From Chamaea fasciata (taxonomy: Eukaryota; Chordata; Aves; Passeriformes; Sylviidae), in the NCBI GenBank assembly GCA_029207755.1, contig JARCOQ010000006.1, forward strand, positions 29,222,522 through 29,286,521: a stretch of DNA of 64,000 nucleotides. The letters are read 5' to 3'. A program made the position numbers and the translations under genes. The notes beneath the pieces are model-generated. The model was given only the letters and a program-made list of their open reading frames with translations. It searched no databases and was not told where the DNA came from. Positions 23,410 to 38,400 of the stretch are shown in pieces (the first letter of the stretch is position 1; each line of letters starts with the position of its first letter).

Positions 23410-26400
23410 AATCTTCACTGACTTATTCAGAAAGAAAATATTTATATAACATATGAGACTGGGAAATTATCTGATTGGAAAATTAGGTATATTTATTCTC
23501 CAAGTTTTTTATGGTAGGCATAAACCTACATCAATTTATGTGGCAAATGAGATTGTTTTAGGGGATTTTATTTACAAAATTAAACTGAAAAGGTTATGAA
23601 ATTCTCTTAGTTCATTTTATATGTTGTATGATATAATTCCACCATAGTTAGAGTGAGATTTGTCAACAGTCTCGGAGTAAACCTTTACCAAGATGTAAAA
23701 TTAAAATTTCAGTCAGTTTCTAACCATGAATTGATGCAAGACCATAGTGGGTAGCTTGTGTATTGTTTTAGTTGTTCAGTGGAATGTGAAATTCACAATG
23801 AGAAAAGGATTTCTAATATCACAGCATGTTTTGCTCTGTAAAAAGAGGCCTTTACCAAAAAGTGAAAGGACTTGATCAGATAAAATGCTACTTTCTGGAC
23901 ATTTGTGAATTCTGGTATTCACAATACCTTATCGTAATATTGAATCTGTACAAATATGTGTCTTGAGAAGGAGGTGTCTTGAGAACCTCAAGTTTTGAAT
24001 TCTTGAGTGGTTATGGACAACTCTTGTTCAATTAGAACTACCAAAGAATTGAGCCTGACAGAGGCTGGGAAAGGAATCTGAGTTAATAGGAAGTGATGAG
24101 GGGTGTCTTAGCACTTGGTGTAGTTTCAGGGGTTTTTTTTCTGTATTTGCTTTAAAAAGTATGTGTAGTCCATGAAGCAAGGGTTATAATCTAGGTCTCC
24201 TTACAATTTGCATTTTAATACTACTGCTACTAAATAATCATTTCGGAATATTGAAATCAGGGGTTAGCATGAATGCCCTGTATTTCCTGTGAAATGTTTT
24301 AAGCATGCATTTTGGAGGTTGAAAGTCTTTTCCCTCATTGAAGCAGAGTTGGATTAAAAACTACATCTGAATTGCGTCTTTAAAGTTAGGACCTCAGGTA
24401 TATATTAAGTTAAAGAGTTTTTTAATAACATAAAGACAATTACGTTAATCAAGTAAGACAGATAATTCTTTGTCTAGAAAACATAGTATAGAAATAGCCC
24501 AATTTTTATGACACCACATTGGCATAACTAAATTCTATGCATTCATAACTTCTTCTTTTGTTGCAGATGCTAAAAAGTGGCGATCCCTTTCAAAGCAGGT
24601 GAGCAATAATTCCTCTGTGTTCTTATAACCATACATTTTGGTAGTTGATTTTTTTCGTGATGTTAATGTACAGGCACAGGTAATTTCTTCATTTTTGTCA
24701 CTTCAGACTCAGTTGAATCTAGAATCTCAGATCTCATAGTCACTGTGCCTGTTTTGTTGGATTTACTGACTTTCTCAAGCATCTGTCAGTTTTTCCTTCA
24801 GTCTATATCTGACTGCATTTCTTCATGTCTTGGTATAATATGTATATCAAAATATTTATGCCTGAAATATTTATGCCACTCTCTCCTCTTTGTGGAGTTT
24901 TAAGTGCCCCTTATTATTATTTTTTTCATTTGTGTAACTGCAAAAGGCCTCTGTCTGTTTCCCTGTATTTTAAGTAAAGTACCTTCATATTCGTGGGTGA
25001 AGTTTGCTTTAGTTCAGGTTCGAGAGTTTTAAAAGAACAGTTGCTCAGATTTTGTATGAAAACCTTACTGAAATCCAGGGGGACTTATCCTTGGCTTCAG
25101 TCAAAATGAGCAGTGGTGAGTTATTTCAGCCACAATACATTGCATGTCTCTCTCCAGCTCAGCAAACACTTAGTATTCATGCAGATGAGTAATTCTTGCA
25201 ATAATCGTGTGCAAAAATTTTTGGAGTGCTTGAGCACTTCCAAAATCATTGTGGTAACTGAAGTTAAATTAACTGATAATTTTGCATGCAGTTCCTTGTC
25301 TTTTATATTGATATCCTAGAGTTTAATCATAATCTATTAACTGCTTCATTAAATACTGAAATATAGGCTTTTAAATTTTTTTAAACCTTATTTTTTAGGA
25401 ACTGAATCAGATCCTTATGGAGACACCACCAGTTTGGAAAGGATCATCCAAACTTTTCCGTAATCTTAATGAGAAAGGTGATTGAGGAGAATTTATTATC
25501 CTGAACCAAATTATAATTCTATGAACTTTTTTGTGATGACGTACTTTAATCTGAGTCACATTTTCAAAAGTAAAAAAGTGCTTGTTGTTGCTTTCTACAT
25601 TTTACAGCATGGAAAAGTTCCATGTAATCTCTACAGTGTTTTAATGGTGCCATGTTCCAACTACCCTCTTTAAGTGACTGGGGACTCAGAGTCTGTTAAG
25701 ATAATGTTTGAATATTTCAGGTTCTGTTTGTTGCCATGAATGATCTCTGGACTATAGACAGAATATTCCAGTAAAGAAACAATATCTCTTTACTTCTTTT
25801 CCTTAGGTTCCATAATGTGATTATTTCTAAAGACTGTAGTGGTATCTTGTATCACTGAATAAGCATTTTGTACACAACACGAAGAGACAGCTTCAGAAAT
25901 GTTACGTATTCCTTTAAACTCTGCAGAGGAGGGCTTTGATAGCTTTTAAAACTCATACTATTAGTAAGCAAAGGGCCAAGAGTCAGTCCTGGTCTCCTCT
26001 GTTGTATTTTTTTCTTTCTTAATAAGCTCTTATCACTTCACAACAAAAAACCAGAGGAAAGTAAAATAATGATGGCTTTACAGACATTTAAAAGCTATTT
26101 ATGATAAATAATACACATACTTCTTTGCTTATATTCAGAGTGGCAAAGATGTGGTGGCACATTTAAAATATTTTCAAAAGCAGACACAAGTACTTGTAAA
26201 AGAAAGACGCTTTATGGGTGTTTAAAATAAGCATGCCAGCAACAGAATTCCTATCAAACATATGCATGTAATTGATTCATATAACTCAGATGCAGCTCAA
26301 ATGTATTCAAGGAGTAAGTAGTATGGACATACTGTCAAAGGAGGCTCTCTAGTGCATGGAGGCACTCACTTTCTTTTCCTGAGTCTGCAGCCAGCACTAC

Positions 26401-29400
26401 AGAGAGGCAGAAATTGGCACATTTTTGCATTGTATTTCAGTGTACTTCTTTGCTCTAGACAGTCAGGAGACCTGACTTTTGAAATATTAATTACATAAAA
26501 ATTCAGCCTCAGAATCTGTTAAATCAGTACATTATCAGTTAAAAAAATGTATCTAGATGTTGTTTATGAAGTCTCTAATAGAATGTCTGCAACATGCACA
26601 GTCTTAATTCAACAGTGTCTTACTCCAGTTTTCTGCCAGTGAGTCCTGCAGAAGTTGATGGAATTGGTAGGACTCAAACTGTCAAAATAAGATGGTAAAT
26701 TAGTGTTAGACTTTAGTAGATGGATGTCTTTTCAGCATGTTTTATGAAAAAGTGAGTTCTATTGCCCAGTTTTAGCAAATATAAGAAAATATGATGCGTC
26801 TTATGGCTGATAGCGTAAATTGGTGAAAGAAATGGAAATAGAATTCAGGTCTCCTTGGTTATAATTTAGTCTTCTTTTTTTTTGTTTCTTACTCATTTTT
26901 TTTTAAACATGCACATATGAAGCAAGTAGCAAAAGCCTATGTCCATTTATTTTGCCATGGATTTATGTAATTCAGCTGAGGCACGCAGATTTATGCCCAT
27001 TGACCTTAAGTTTTTCATTATATTTTACCCTTGAATGCCCTCCATCTCTTCTTTCTGTTTTTAGTGTTTTTTCTTCCCTTCAATCATCATTTCAGAGCCT
27101 CTCTCCCATAACATTCAGAGCAATCAACCAGAACTATCTGTCTGCTACTACAATATGCCAGTACAAACAAAAGGAGAGGCTTTCAAGGCCATTTATATTG
27201 CTTTCTTCGTACCTGTGATGGATTACTTGACAATTGCACTTTCTTCCTGTTTTACAGCAAAAAAGGTGCCATCAAAAAACCAAAAATATATATTTACATT
27301 TATTGACTGGCTATTAAAGAATGTTTTCTATCACTGAATGAGAACCTTTGAGGTATCTGATTTCCTGATAGGTGCTTGTCCAAACAGATTCAAGCAGGCC
27401 TTTGAAAACTTAATTTCTGCAAGGTGCTGTATAAAATCAAGAAGACAAAGCACAGAGCATGTGTTACTTAAATGCCTGTTTGCTAATCTTCAATAACGTG
27501 TAAATTGAGGAAAAGAGTAGATGGCATTAAAAAATTGTAGTAACTTTCCTAACTAGATCTACTAGCAGTCATAAAATACTAGTTCTGTAGACTTAAATTT
27601 GCTCTTGGATCAAAATATGGGATGCGAAGTATAATGGAAGTAAAAAATCCACATGAATAATACATTTTGAGTTTTAATTGTAATTTTAATTGTAATTAGT
27701 TTTAGTTTTAGTTCAGTGCAAAAAAATTCAGATGACTGCTTACATAGTTTGTCACATATTCATTTAAGTTGGATTTTAAAAGATATTTAAACATCCAAAG
27801 ACGTGCCTGTTTTTGGAAAAACTTTTGCACCTGACTTGGACTGAAATCAAGGAGACAGACAGCAACTTCTGAAAATCCTAGCTGATAGACATCTTTACTC
27901 TCAGGCATCTAAATACTTTTTTTTTCACTCTTTTGAAATAATCTAATATGGACTGACTTAACACTTCTGGTTTTGGAGGACAGACAAAACCAATTTGTTA
28001 GAAATAGGAACAAGTTTTCCTAGTTCAGCCTCAAAGGTCACTGGAGCTAAGGGCTTTTGGGAGAGCTGCAAGCCATCGTTTTCCATTCTTACTGAACTAT
28101 GAGATGCTCCTCTTCATTGCTGCTCTGGACATTCTGCAAGGTTGTCTCTTTACCCCTTACTCCAGAGCTAGAAAGGCACAAGTACAGCTTATGGTACCAG
28201 ACATACTATTTGGGCATTGACTTCTAATTTAAATTTTGCCATAATCACTTTTGAAGAGAAAAGGAAGCACCATTCCACAGTGTGCTTCCCTTTTGTAATC
28301 TTACAAAAAAAAACCAAAACATGAGATCAAATTTTCAGTTAATATAGCACATGCACTTACAAAGCACTTAATAAAGTCAAGAACTGTATTCAAATGGTGT
28401 GTATCAGGAGGACGCACTATTAATGCTCTCAAAGTAAATGTTTTCATACTGTTAAAGAGTATTATCATGAATTACTGGTGGGGTTTTTGGAAAGAAAATT
28501 GAATAAATAATTTCTGTTAGTTTTTAAGAGTCTATCCAGATTCTGTTTAATGCGCCGTGCTCCACTGACTGTTGATTTACTTGCTGTGTTTAATGTACTC
28601 CTCCCCTAAAATACAAATCCAAACAAAAAGGCCCATGCCATAGATGAATATTGTAGACAAATAACTTACTGACCAGGCTGAATAGTTACATGCATACAAG
28701 TATGAATATGCATATGCATGTGTACAAAAATTCTCCTTATATATAGATTTAGTGTTTTCAAGTTTAGGATGTGAAAACAAGGTGAAACTAACATGGCTTT
28801 TTTTTTTTTTTTTTTGCCTTCAGGTGTGATATCTTACACAGAATATTTATTCCTCTTATGTATTTTAACAAGTAAGTATTTTTGGAGAAAACATCTAAAA
28901 TATTCTTTGCAATTCCAAAGCTCTGAATGTTGTTTGTTAAATTACACTTCCCATCCCTGCATATAGAACAACTATACCATACATCTCTATGTCCCTCTGA
29001 ACCTCTTCTGCCCTTCTAGAATCTTGTGTTATGCTTTATTTAAATGCATTATTATCTAGAATACCTTTTAGTGGCTGTTGAGGAAGCTGTGCCACAGGCT
29101 TCAGCTAAAACCCAGTTAAGAGCTTACATTTATTTTCTTGTTTGAAATTCATACAAAATTTCTAGCTAAGTTTGCTAAAGTTCATAAGGGACACTTAATA
29201 TAAGGAGGACAGAAAGATAAACATTATTACTGGTTTGTTTCACCAACTAGTGCATAATGGGTAAAATCAAGGAGTCAGTGATAAAATATAAAGTATTTAT
29301 GTCAGAAACACTAACAAAATTGAAAAATTATTCTTGTATCTCCCATAAAATTGAAGTAAAATAACTTAGAGGAAACTAAGCCTGATACAGATTTTTTTTA

Positions 29401-32400
29401 ATATTGTAAGAGGTGTTTTCTGGGAAGAAGCAAAGAATTTTACTCGTCTTTCACTTATATGTAATTAAATAATTTCTATTGGATTCATTAGTGGGGTTTT
29501 TTTGGACATCAGCTGGAGTCCTATTATCAATCAGACCTGAAACTTGACCCTGAACCCTTTGTATCTTCCACTATGGGATCAATGATTCTTCCATCATTTC
29601 TTTGTTACTTGAATTAACTTTTGGCCATAATTCATTCATATTGCAAATCAGTGGGTATCCCCAAAATGTTGCCTAAAGGCTTTACTTACAGTTACCTTCA
29701 AGGTCGCCATATTTTAGAAATAATTTAAAGTTCTAACCTGATCTCAAATTTCAATGGCTCTAAGCATGTAAACAAGAAAATATTGAGTGTCTTTCAGCAT
29801 AACACTTACTTTGGCCAGAAGTTGCATCCTGTACCTTTTTTTCAAAATCTTCTTAAGTGTCTTTTAGAACACTGTATTTTCATAGAAAATTTATTTTCTA
29901 CATATATGTGTTTGTAATATGAAATGGACTCTACCCATGAACTAACAGACTTTTATGAGATTTCATGTTCTATTTCTAGTTTTGTGAGCATGCCTTCTGT
30001 TTGAATAATGTGGATTATACTGTTTTACAGATGTTATGATTTGCATTTACTATGTACACAAATATCCTGATTTAAAATAGTTGAGGTTCTGGCTTTTATG
30101 AAGGGACGCCAAATAATTTCTTAGAGTATTATACTTGCTTTCCTTCCAAGGAAATAAATAATTGAGTTTGGCATATTTTTGGCAGAGCCACATGCAGGTT
30201 TTCGAATCGCTTTCAACATGTTCGATACTGATGGCAATGAAATGGTGGACAAAAAGGAATTCTTAGTGGTATGTATATTTGCAGTTTTTGATGTAATCTT
30301 GAAACTAAGGTGATGATGCCAGTAGTCATGAGAATACTATCTACATTGCTAGCTATTCTTCACTGAATGTAGTTAGTTGCCTTATTTAATAGAAATAGTT
30401 ATTATGATGTAAACTGAAAATAGAAGCTCCTTAGAGTGCACAGGAACGTAATACATAATTATTTTTGAAGCTTAATTCTAGTTTTTATTCTGGATCTTTT
30501 TATTGCTACTGTAGTCACATAGGCTATTAGAGGCTATTAAAGTAATAGAAATATTTCAGTGGTTAGCAGAGTTATTTAATTGTTCTAATGATGAAAGGAC
30601 TTGTGAAAGAATCTTTTGCTGGGAGACCACCCCACTTTGCCATTCATTCTGCGGATAATCACAAGTGACCTGAAAATACTGACTGACATAATGTGACACT
30701 ATCATCTGTTTTGGACAAAACTTGTAATGAAATAAAACATACTGTACATATATCTAGTTTAGCCCATAAATCCATATGCCAAAGCAATTTTCTAAGCTGG
30801 GGTTTCATGAGTTCTTTTTAAGGAGAATATTCCTGCAAGTGAAATTGACTTTGACCTGAATGATTTCCACGTGCTTTTGAAGAGATGGCAGGATACCTAG
30901 AACTTGGCAATAGTTTGGTTGCACCCAAGGTTTAGTTACATTACTAATTTGAATGACAGTATTTTTCAAATTAGAGCTTTAATCTGTTTCCTGCTTAGAA
31001 AAAGCAGTTCTGTAAATTCATGTCATTAGTTATTTAAGCAGAGTTTGTTTTTTTCAGGTTAGAAATCTAAACAGTTCTAAAAAGCCCAGACTTTGAAAGA
31101 AAAATTTACATGTTGTTGAGATTTGAAAATGAAAAATAATTTGGCAGTTGAGGGAAAACCTTTGAAAATCTTAAATCGTCCATTCACTATATATTAATTT
31201 TTATCATGATAAATCTGATAATTGGATCTTAAAATTTGAATACTTCATAAGTTTTCAGGTAGTAGGATGCACCAAGTTAAGGAGAATGATCTTTGCTCTA
31301 ACAAGAGGGTTATTTTAGATTTATGTTCATTTAATTTTGTTTTTGATTTCAAAAGAAATGGAAGGAATAATTAATGCCATTCTAAATAAGTGCCAGTGAG
31401 TGATCATTAAAAAAAAAGGAAATGCAGAAAACTGACCACTCAAAGTTAGGGCTTCTGAGTTTACAGTAACTGTGTGGCATTATGTTAAAAAAAGTGCACC
31501 ATAATCCGGAGGTCTCTAAATTGTTTGTGTCCATGGTCAGGAGCTGTCTGGGATTACACTGAAGCACTCTGTTATGCTGAACATTGTTTCTGACATTTCT
31601 TTAGAAAATAATATTTATAATTTTGTGGTTATTGGTGTAGACAAGATTTCTGAAGACTACACAATTCCTTTATTTTCTACTGAACAAGTACAGATGATTA
31701 ATACAATGAAACACTTAGAACAATTGAATCAGATTTTGGAAAAATATTTGTGTAAAAGACATAAGTTTTATTTTCATACATTTTTGTGTAGTTGAGCTTA
31801 TAAAAAAATACAGTGAGTACACCTGAGGAAAAAGCCCAGTGCCTTATTGAAAAAGATGGAGCAAAATACAAAGAATGAAACAGACACATGGGGTGTATTT
31901 AAGTATCAGAGCCCAATTTATTTAAAATAAAGACACCCTAGTTTCCTGTGTGTGCTAACCTTAAGAAAATAGAAATATAGAAGAAAGTCTCCTTATCATG
32001 CTGAACTTCCCCCAGTTCTCCTTTTCAGGGATGTGAGATCTGAGATCTGGGGGCTTGTTCTGGTGACATGGCTTAAGCAGAACAGGTGTCTGCTTGAATT
32101 CCAAATTTACTTTGGAAGGTGACACCACTTGCAAATTGTGGCATTGCTGGTCATTTTTTCTTTTTTTTGTATTCTGTTATTAAATGTACACATCCTTGTA
32201 TGTGCTAATTCTTAACAAGCATCTCCTCAGGTTGGAGGAACAAACCAGAAAACATTGGATTAATTAACAAAAGGAAAAAATAGAGGAGGAAGAAGAAAAA
32301 AAAGCATCTTTCATGATTCAATTAAACAGAATATGGTGGAATAGACTGACAAGTTTGTTCTAAAAGAAAAAAAGGATTCCATTACAACAGCTAAATGGGA

Positions 32401-35400
32401 GGAAATTTAAGCAAGATGCTTTGTTTTTCAGAAACTGATGCTAAAAATGAAATAAAATAAGCCTGTAAAGTGGGAAACAAGGACAATATTTAACTATGGA
32501 TATTGCATCTTTTCTTTCTAACTATGCTTTTCTAGTCCTCTTCATGTCCTGCTGTGTATTTGTTCTCTGTCATTATCCTCGGGTAAAGTTTCTCCTTATT
32601 CTATTTCTGTTAGCAGGCTTGGTGGATAAAAGAAAGAAAGTAGAATTTTCAAACAATAGATATACTGTCCCCAACCTATAATTGTATTTAACTTACTTGT
32701 ATAGATTAAACTTGAGTGCAATTCTGCTTCATTAGGTGTCAGTGATCTTTAAAAAATAAGATTGGAACCCTTAAGTTAGAATGTTCGATCTGAAGTGAAA
32801 AGACTAAAATAGATAGGTAGATAGATTTTTGTGTAAAAAAGTAAATATGAAAATAGCAGTTGATTCAGTGATACTGCAGCTGTGATAGAACTGGCCCCAG
32901 AACATACATTTGGCATCTTTACTCACCTTGCTTGAATATGATGTATCATATCCTGTGTGCATGAAAGAAGGAGACTGGCAACAAAAGTTACCATTTGAAC
33001 TACCTCAACATTTTCAAAATATTTATCCATCAATTACAGGCAGCTTTCACAAAATTGGTAGTAAATTCTTTGCAGTTTTACAAATAAAAGAGACTTTGAA
33101 GAGCTTTGTTTAGGGATCATATTATGTGGTTCTTGAGGAAAACAGTATGTGTAGTGAAGAGTTGAAAAATAATAAATTTTTCTGATAAGAGCTGTATTGT
33201 TTTTGTAAACTAATTTCATGGTGTTTGTGCTTTCCTCTTTGCTTATGTCATAGCGAGGAGGTCAGGGAACAGAAGGATTGTGTTGCCTTGTTACTGGAGA
33301 TCCTGTTTTTGCTGCCTTCAGCAGTCAATCTCATTATCCTGTTTCAAACAATGTTCCTATGAAAGTACTCCTAGACCCTTCTTGCATTCACTTTTTTCAC
33401 TCACTGGTATCCTATAGCACTCTTTCTGAACAAAAGATCCATTTCCAGAAGTTTAGCAAGGGCTTTAATAATGCATGCAACAGAATCCTACTCCCTTTGC
33501 CTCTGTGGCAGGGGAAATACATCCAAGGATGTCTTGCTTTCTACTGATCTTTTTTGGCTTTTCAATTACTGCCACTCTTCTCTCCTGTTTGATGGCTTGT
33601 CACTTCACTTTTCACAAGGGATTTTCTTTCTGTTTTTCTCTGTTCATTTAACTTTTTTCTTTGCATTTTTCTGGGTTGCAAACTGTGTAGTACTCTATCC
33701 TCTCATGACTCTTTCCTTGGCATAAGTTACAGTAATTTGTGCCTGTTGGTTTGGAAAAAAATTTGAAAAAATCTGCCAAGGTCTGTAAATTTATCCAATA
33801 CTCAAAAATAGGTATTGTCATACACAAGATGTTCTGGTCTGTATTTGTCTTATAGGAAATTCCAGAGCTCAGTAGTCAATTTTGGTAATTTATAAAATGT
33901 TTTTTATAAATATGTTTGCTACTTAATCACTAAACATTGAATTTTAAAGCTTGTAAAGCTTGCTGGTCCCTTTGTCTTAGTCACCTGCCTTCTCTGAAAT
34001 AAAGATATCTGGAAATTTAGTTTGGAAACTTTCCTTACAAAATGTATCACACACACTTTGTTTCACATTCCAGTCCTTGTGGAGCTCTGTGTACATGCCA
34101 TTACATTATCAGGTTTTACCAGACTTCTCTAGGTAAAATCGCACCTTTGAAAAGACTGCTGCAGTTGTGTCTGTATGCCAAGGAGTTTGGTTCTGAAAAG
34201 ACCATATTTTAGATAGGACAAGTTTCTCAGATCAGGGTTTATCCCTTTTCCAGCCCACTTAGAGGATAACAAATGCTGCACGTGACAGTACGATATTTTC
34301 ACATGCAGTTTTTTAAAAAGCTGAAGTTCTAGTAGAGACCTAGATGGTATCATAGTTAATACTGCTCTCTCTTGCTAAACACTGTGAGACCTTTTTCAAT
34401 GGTTCGGGAACATTAATTGGTATTACTATAAATAAAAATACCTAAATAAAACAGATACTTGCAAAGAAAGATAAGTACAATCCAGTTCTTACTCTGAAGA
34501 CTTTACAAAAATAAATATGCTTAAGAATCTCTATGTTTGAAATCTTGTATTTGAGGTTTTCTCAGAAGTCATGTTTAAAGCTCTTCATGTTGAGATTGTT
34601 GTGAAAGGGGTATTTTACGACACCTGAAGGTATTCTTTGAACAGACTTGAAAAGAAAGGGTACTTGATAAATTACTCTTGAGCAGTAGTTTGTTGCTGCT
34701 GAAGGGGAATGTTTCACCCCCACCAGGTGTTTCTACCCCTCCCTTGTGCCAGCAGGAGTAAGAACTGATCAGGGTTGAAACTAATATGAAAAAAAGATTG
34801 ATCCAACTGACTACATTACTCTACCAAATAAATACATAACAGATACTAATTAGAACCTGACAAGAAAGGATGTGCCTTGAGGTGGTGAAAAAGGGTGGAA
34901 CTTCGCCTTTTTATATTGGCCAGATTGGCTAAATAGGACATTCTTAGTATTGTGTTCCCAAGTAGAATTGCTACCCTTACTTTATGGGAAAAAAGATTTC
35001 CTTTTCCCCTTTTTGTGTCATGGTTTAAGTCACAGAAGGAACACGAAAGCATGAGTATGAACACTAAAGCATCGCTGGAATTCTGGTATTTCAGTGAAGA
35101 ACTGCATTTTAATACAGTTTGTAATGTTCCTTATGATGAAGGATATTGTTGTGCATGTGAAAACAGGCTGAACACTAAATATGAACAAAATGGTTTGGTT
35201 TTTAGCTCCAAGAGATCTTCAGGAAAAAAAATGAGAAGAGAGAAAAAAGAGGAGATGAAGAAAAACGTGCAATGCTGGTAAGTAAAATCAGAAAAGTTCC
35301 ATCTGGTAGTTTGTTTGCTTTTTTTTGTTGTAGGACAAAATTATGTGTGTACATATTTCACTGATTACTTTTTTTAAACATTACATTCATATTGTTAAAA

Positions 35401-38400
35401 GAATATGCATAACTTTAAATGTAGAAAAAAGCAGTATTTAGCCTAAACTGCAGTTACTGGGAAAAAAAGAGTAAGTGGTTTAGATGAAGAAAAAAATAGT
35501 GTTTAAATACTGTAGTATATGTTATGACAGTAGCGTTGATTCCATTTGGAGTTTAGAAATCTAGGGAAAAGTGAATCATAATGACCCACTGTTGCTGTCT
35601 ATGACAGTGAGAGATCTCAGTGGGAAGGCTAAGTTATACGCTTACTTTCAGAACTAACTGAAGCTGTTCACGTAGACCTACTGATCCTGGTGCTTGTTAT
35701 CCACATTGTAGTTTTAAAATAGATTATGAAATGTTACAACTGAACTTAGATTTTATACTTAAATTTAACTTCGTACTAAGTAATGCTTACTACCAATGCA
35801 AAATATATTAATCTGAATTGATTTTCGCGGAATATTGGGTATGCACATGTCAAACTTGCATTTCATGCAAATAAATAAAAAAGTTAAGTCAGAAATAAAT
35901 GAGTCTGTGGTGGTTTTTCTAAGGTATGGCAGCAGTAACAGGTACTTCTTTTACTGTTGGGAAAGTTAAATATCAGGGATAAATCTCTGTCAAGCAGAAA
36001 GCAGAAAAAAAAGTTCATTTGCAATTTGCATATTTATGGCAAAAATCTTTATTATGAGAACTGTTTTGACATATCAGCAGAGCTTCTCAGTGTCCATTAC
36101 ACCTTTGCCAACATCAGTGCTCAGTCTCAGTTCTTTGTCCATGAAACCACAGGAGGTATGATTTTCAAGAATTAATACTTTTTAAACTTTCCCTGAGGAA
36201 AAAGGAAGGAATTTTTTTTTTCCCACTCAGAGAGACCTATCCTGATCAGTTTTTCAAAACTGTAGGTCAGTTGTTGAATCTCTTATAGATTGTTTATTTT
36301 GAACAAAGGAAACTTATACCTAAAGGAAGAGCTTTTGGAGAACATAAAGATTGCAAAATGACACATAAATCCTGAGGGTAATCTCTAAAAATCTGTACTT
36401 CTCTTTTGAAAATTTGAAGAGTAAGACTGCAAATAAACCATTTTTTTCTTCACTGTCATTTTGAAAACAAATAAACAAACAAAAAGACTAATAATATGTA
36501 AAGTAAAGGTTTGCTTGTCTTAACCTATTCTGTTGTCTTTTTTTCTCCCTTCTTCTGTCTTCATTCTGACATGTGACACTTGGCTTGGCCCATTTTTGCT
36601 GTATGTCAGCGTCTTCAACTTTATGGATATCACACTCCTACTAACAGTGTATGTACTCTAATTATTTTCAATTGATGCAGTCTTCACCAGTGAGATGAAA
36701 TAATATGCTATAAGAAATTTTATTGTATTTGTCTTTTTCATCATGTAAATTATTTCTGCTAATCTGTAAAAATGTGAGGAATCTTGACTTGAATAAAAGA
36801 CTGTTGCATGCATGCTGAACACGCAAGCCTATCAGGAGGAAAGGTTGCGCTCTATTTACATAAAATGGAGGAAACAGTATTTTTAAGGGAAAGTTCAAAA
36901 TACGTTTCAATAAACTATAGACAAATCTTTAATTAATGTGTGCAAATTAAGTCCTCCTGCATGAGTCATTTGATCTCTTTGTTTCCTTATGTGTATAGTG
37001 TGAATAATTAGTCAATTGCATCCTTCACCTCTTTGTTGCCCCCCAAAAAGAAACCTGAAGGGAGCTTTCCTATTTTTATGCTTCACCTACAGAACAAATA
37101 TATAAGAACTTGCAATGCTGAACAAGGAAAGTATTTTACAGAACAAATACTCCCTGTATTACGTAGGTAACAGTAAACTTCTTTTCAATCATTTTTGAGA
37201 GGTGAAAAGGAGAAGCAGCAAGAGATCTTCTGACATTTTTAATGTCTTCATCATGATCTATTTCTGGATCATGGCAGAAGTAAAACAGTTTTTAAAAACC
37301 AGAGATTTGATGTTTAAAAAGAAGAATTCATCTTGTGGCATTATTGTGCTATTCCAAGTGAGGGGATAGAATCCAGGAGAATTAGATAACTAGTGAAATT
37401 CCAGTTTTAAAATCTGTTTCTTTATGTAATTATTCACAGAAATGCACAGATTTGAGCAATATGCAGGAAGTCTATTGAACTAAAAAGTGCAGTTGATGTG
37501 CATACTCCAATTATGTGAGAAAAATTAAGTAGAATGTGCAAGGCCTTATGATTCAATCGATTTCAGATCAGGTTTACTGTAGTGAAACTTGCTGGACAGT
37601 GACTGCCATATTCCCATGGCTTCCTCCTGTTTCAAGCTGAAGCCAAACTAGTTAGACATTCTACTTACGTAATTTTCAACTTCAGTTAAAAAATCTCCTT
37701 CTGGACTCCAGCCATGTCCAAGCACTTTATTAAGATAATGCCCAGTAGTGTGCCATATTTTTTGCCCTCCTCTTACCTTAATGAAGATTTCCATACAAAG
37801 GAGACTCAGGTATATAGGAGTTTAAAAAAAACAAACAAAAAAACAACTCATCTCCAAAAATTGGTATTTTGGGGTTCTGTTTCTCCTACTGAAAGAAGAA
37901 ATGTAGCAGCCTTTTGTTTCCCTTGATATCCTGAGGAGTTGAAGATATCCAGGTTCCAAGGAGATGTAACCCTAAAATATCTGGGATAGTCCAACACGCT
38001 GTCTCATGCATGAGGCCCTTCTCACTTCATCTTACAAATCAGTTCTAACTTTTTAAAAATGTGTTGAGGTCCATAGGCCATAAAAAGCATACAGGGATGT
38101 ATGCTTTAAATGGGTTAAATATTTTAGTATTTTCATTTGCACAGGTTACTTCTTTCAAGCCATGTTCTGGTGCATACTGCATTTGTGTCATGGCATGGAC
38201 TGCATGAGTGCTTTCACTGACCAAATGCCAACCAGAACATGTAACTGTGGTGTGATGCATGTTACGGAAATAAAATGTGCACACCCAGAAGTACTAATTC
38301 AATTGACTAGAGTAACTCCAGTAAGAGAACAAATTCAGTGAATATTTAAAATAGATAATTATAGAATTGTGTGCATGAAAGAATGTGGTGTTCATTCACA

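Larger units (their letters stand above)
24599..28823 (+). other. MICU3: MICU3 introns 3 and 4 (exon 4 lies between)
   Basis: Intron 3 is 24599-25398 and intron 4 is 25478-28823. Both are AT-rich with nothing recognisable, except the T18 tract that ends intron 4. Confidence 0.75.

Noticed and set aside
27990..28240. Possible old LTR or other repeat
   Set aside because: The composition differs slightly from its surroundings, but I could not match landmarks or ends to a family.
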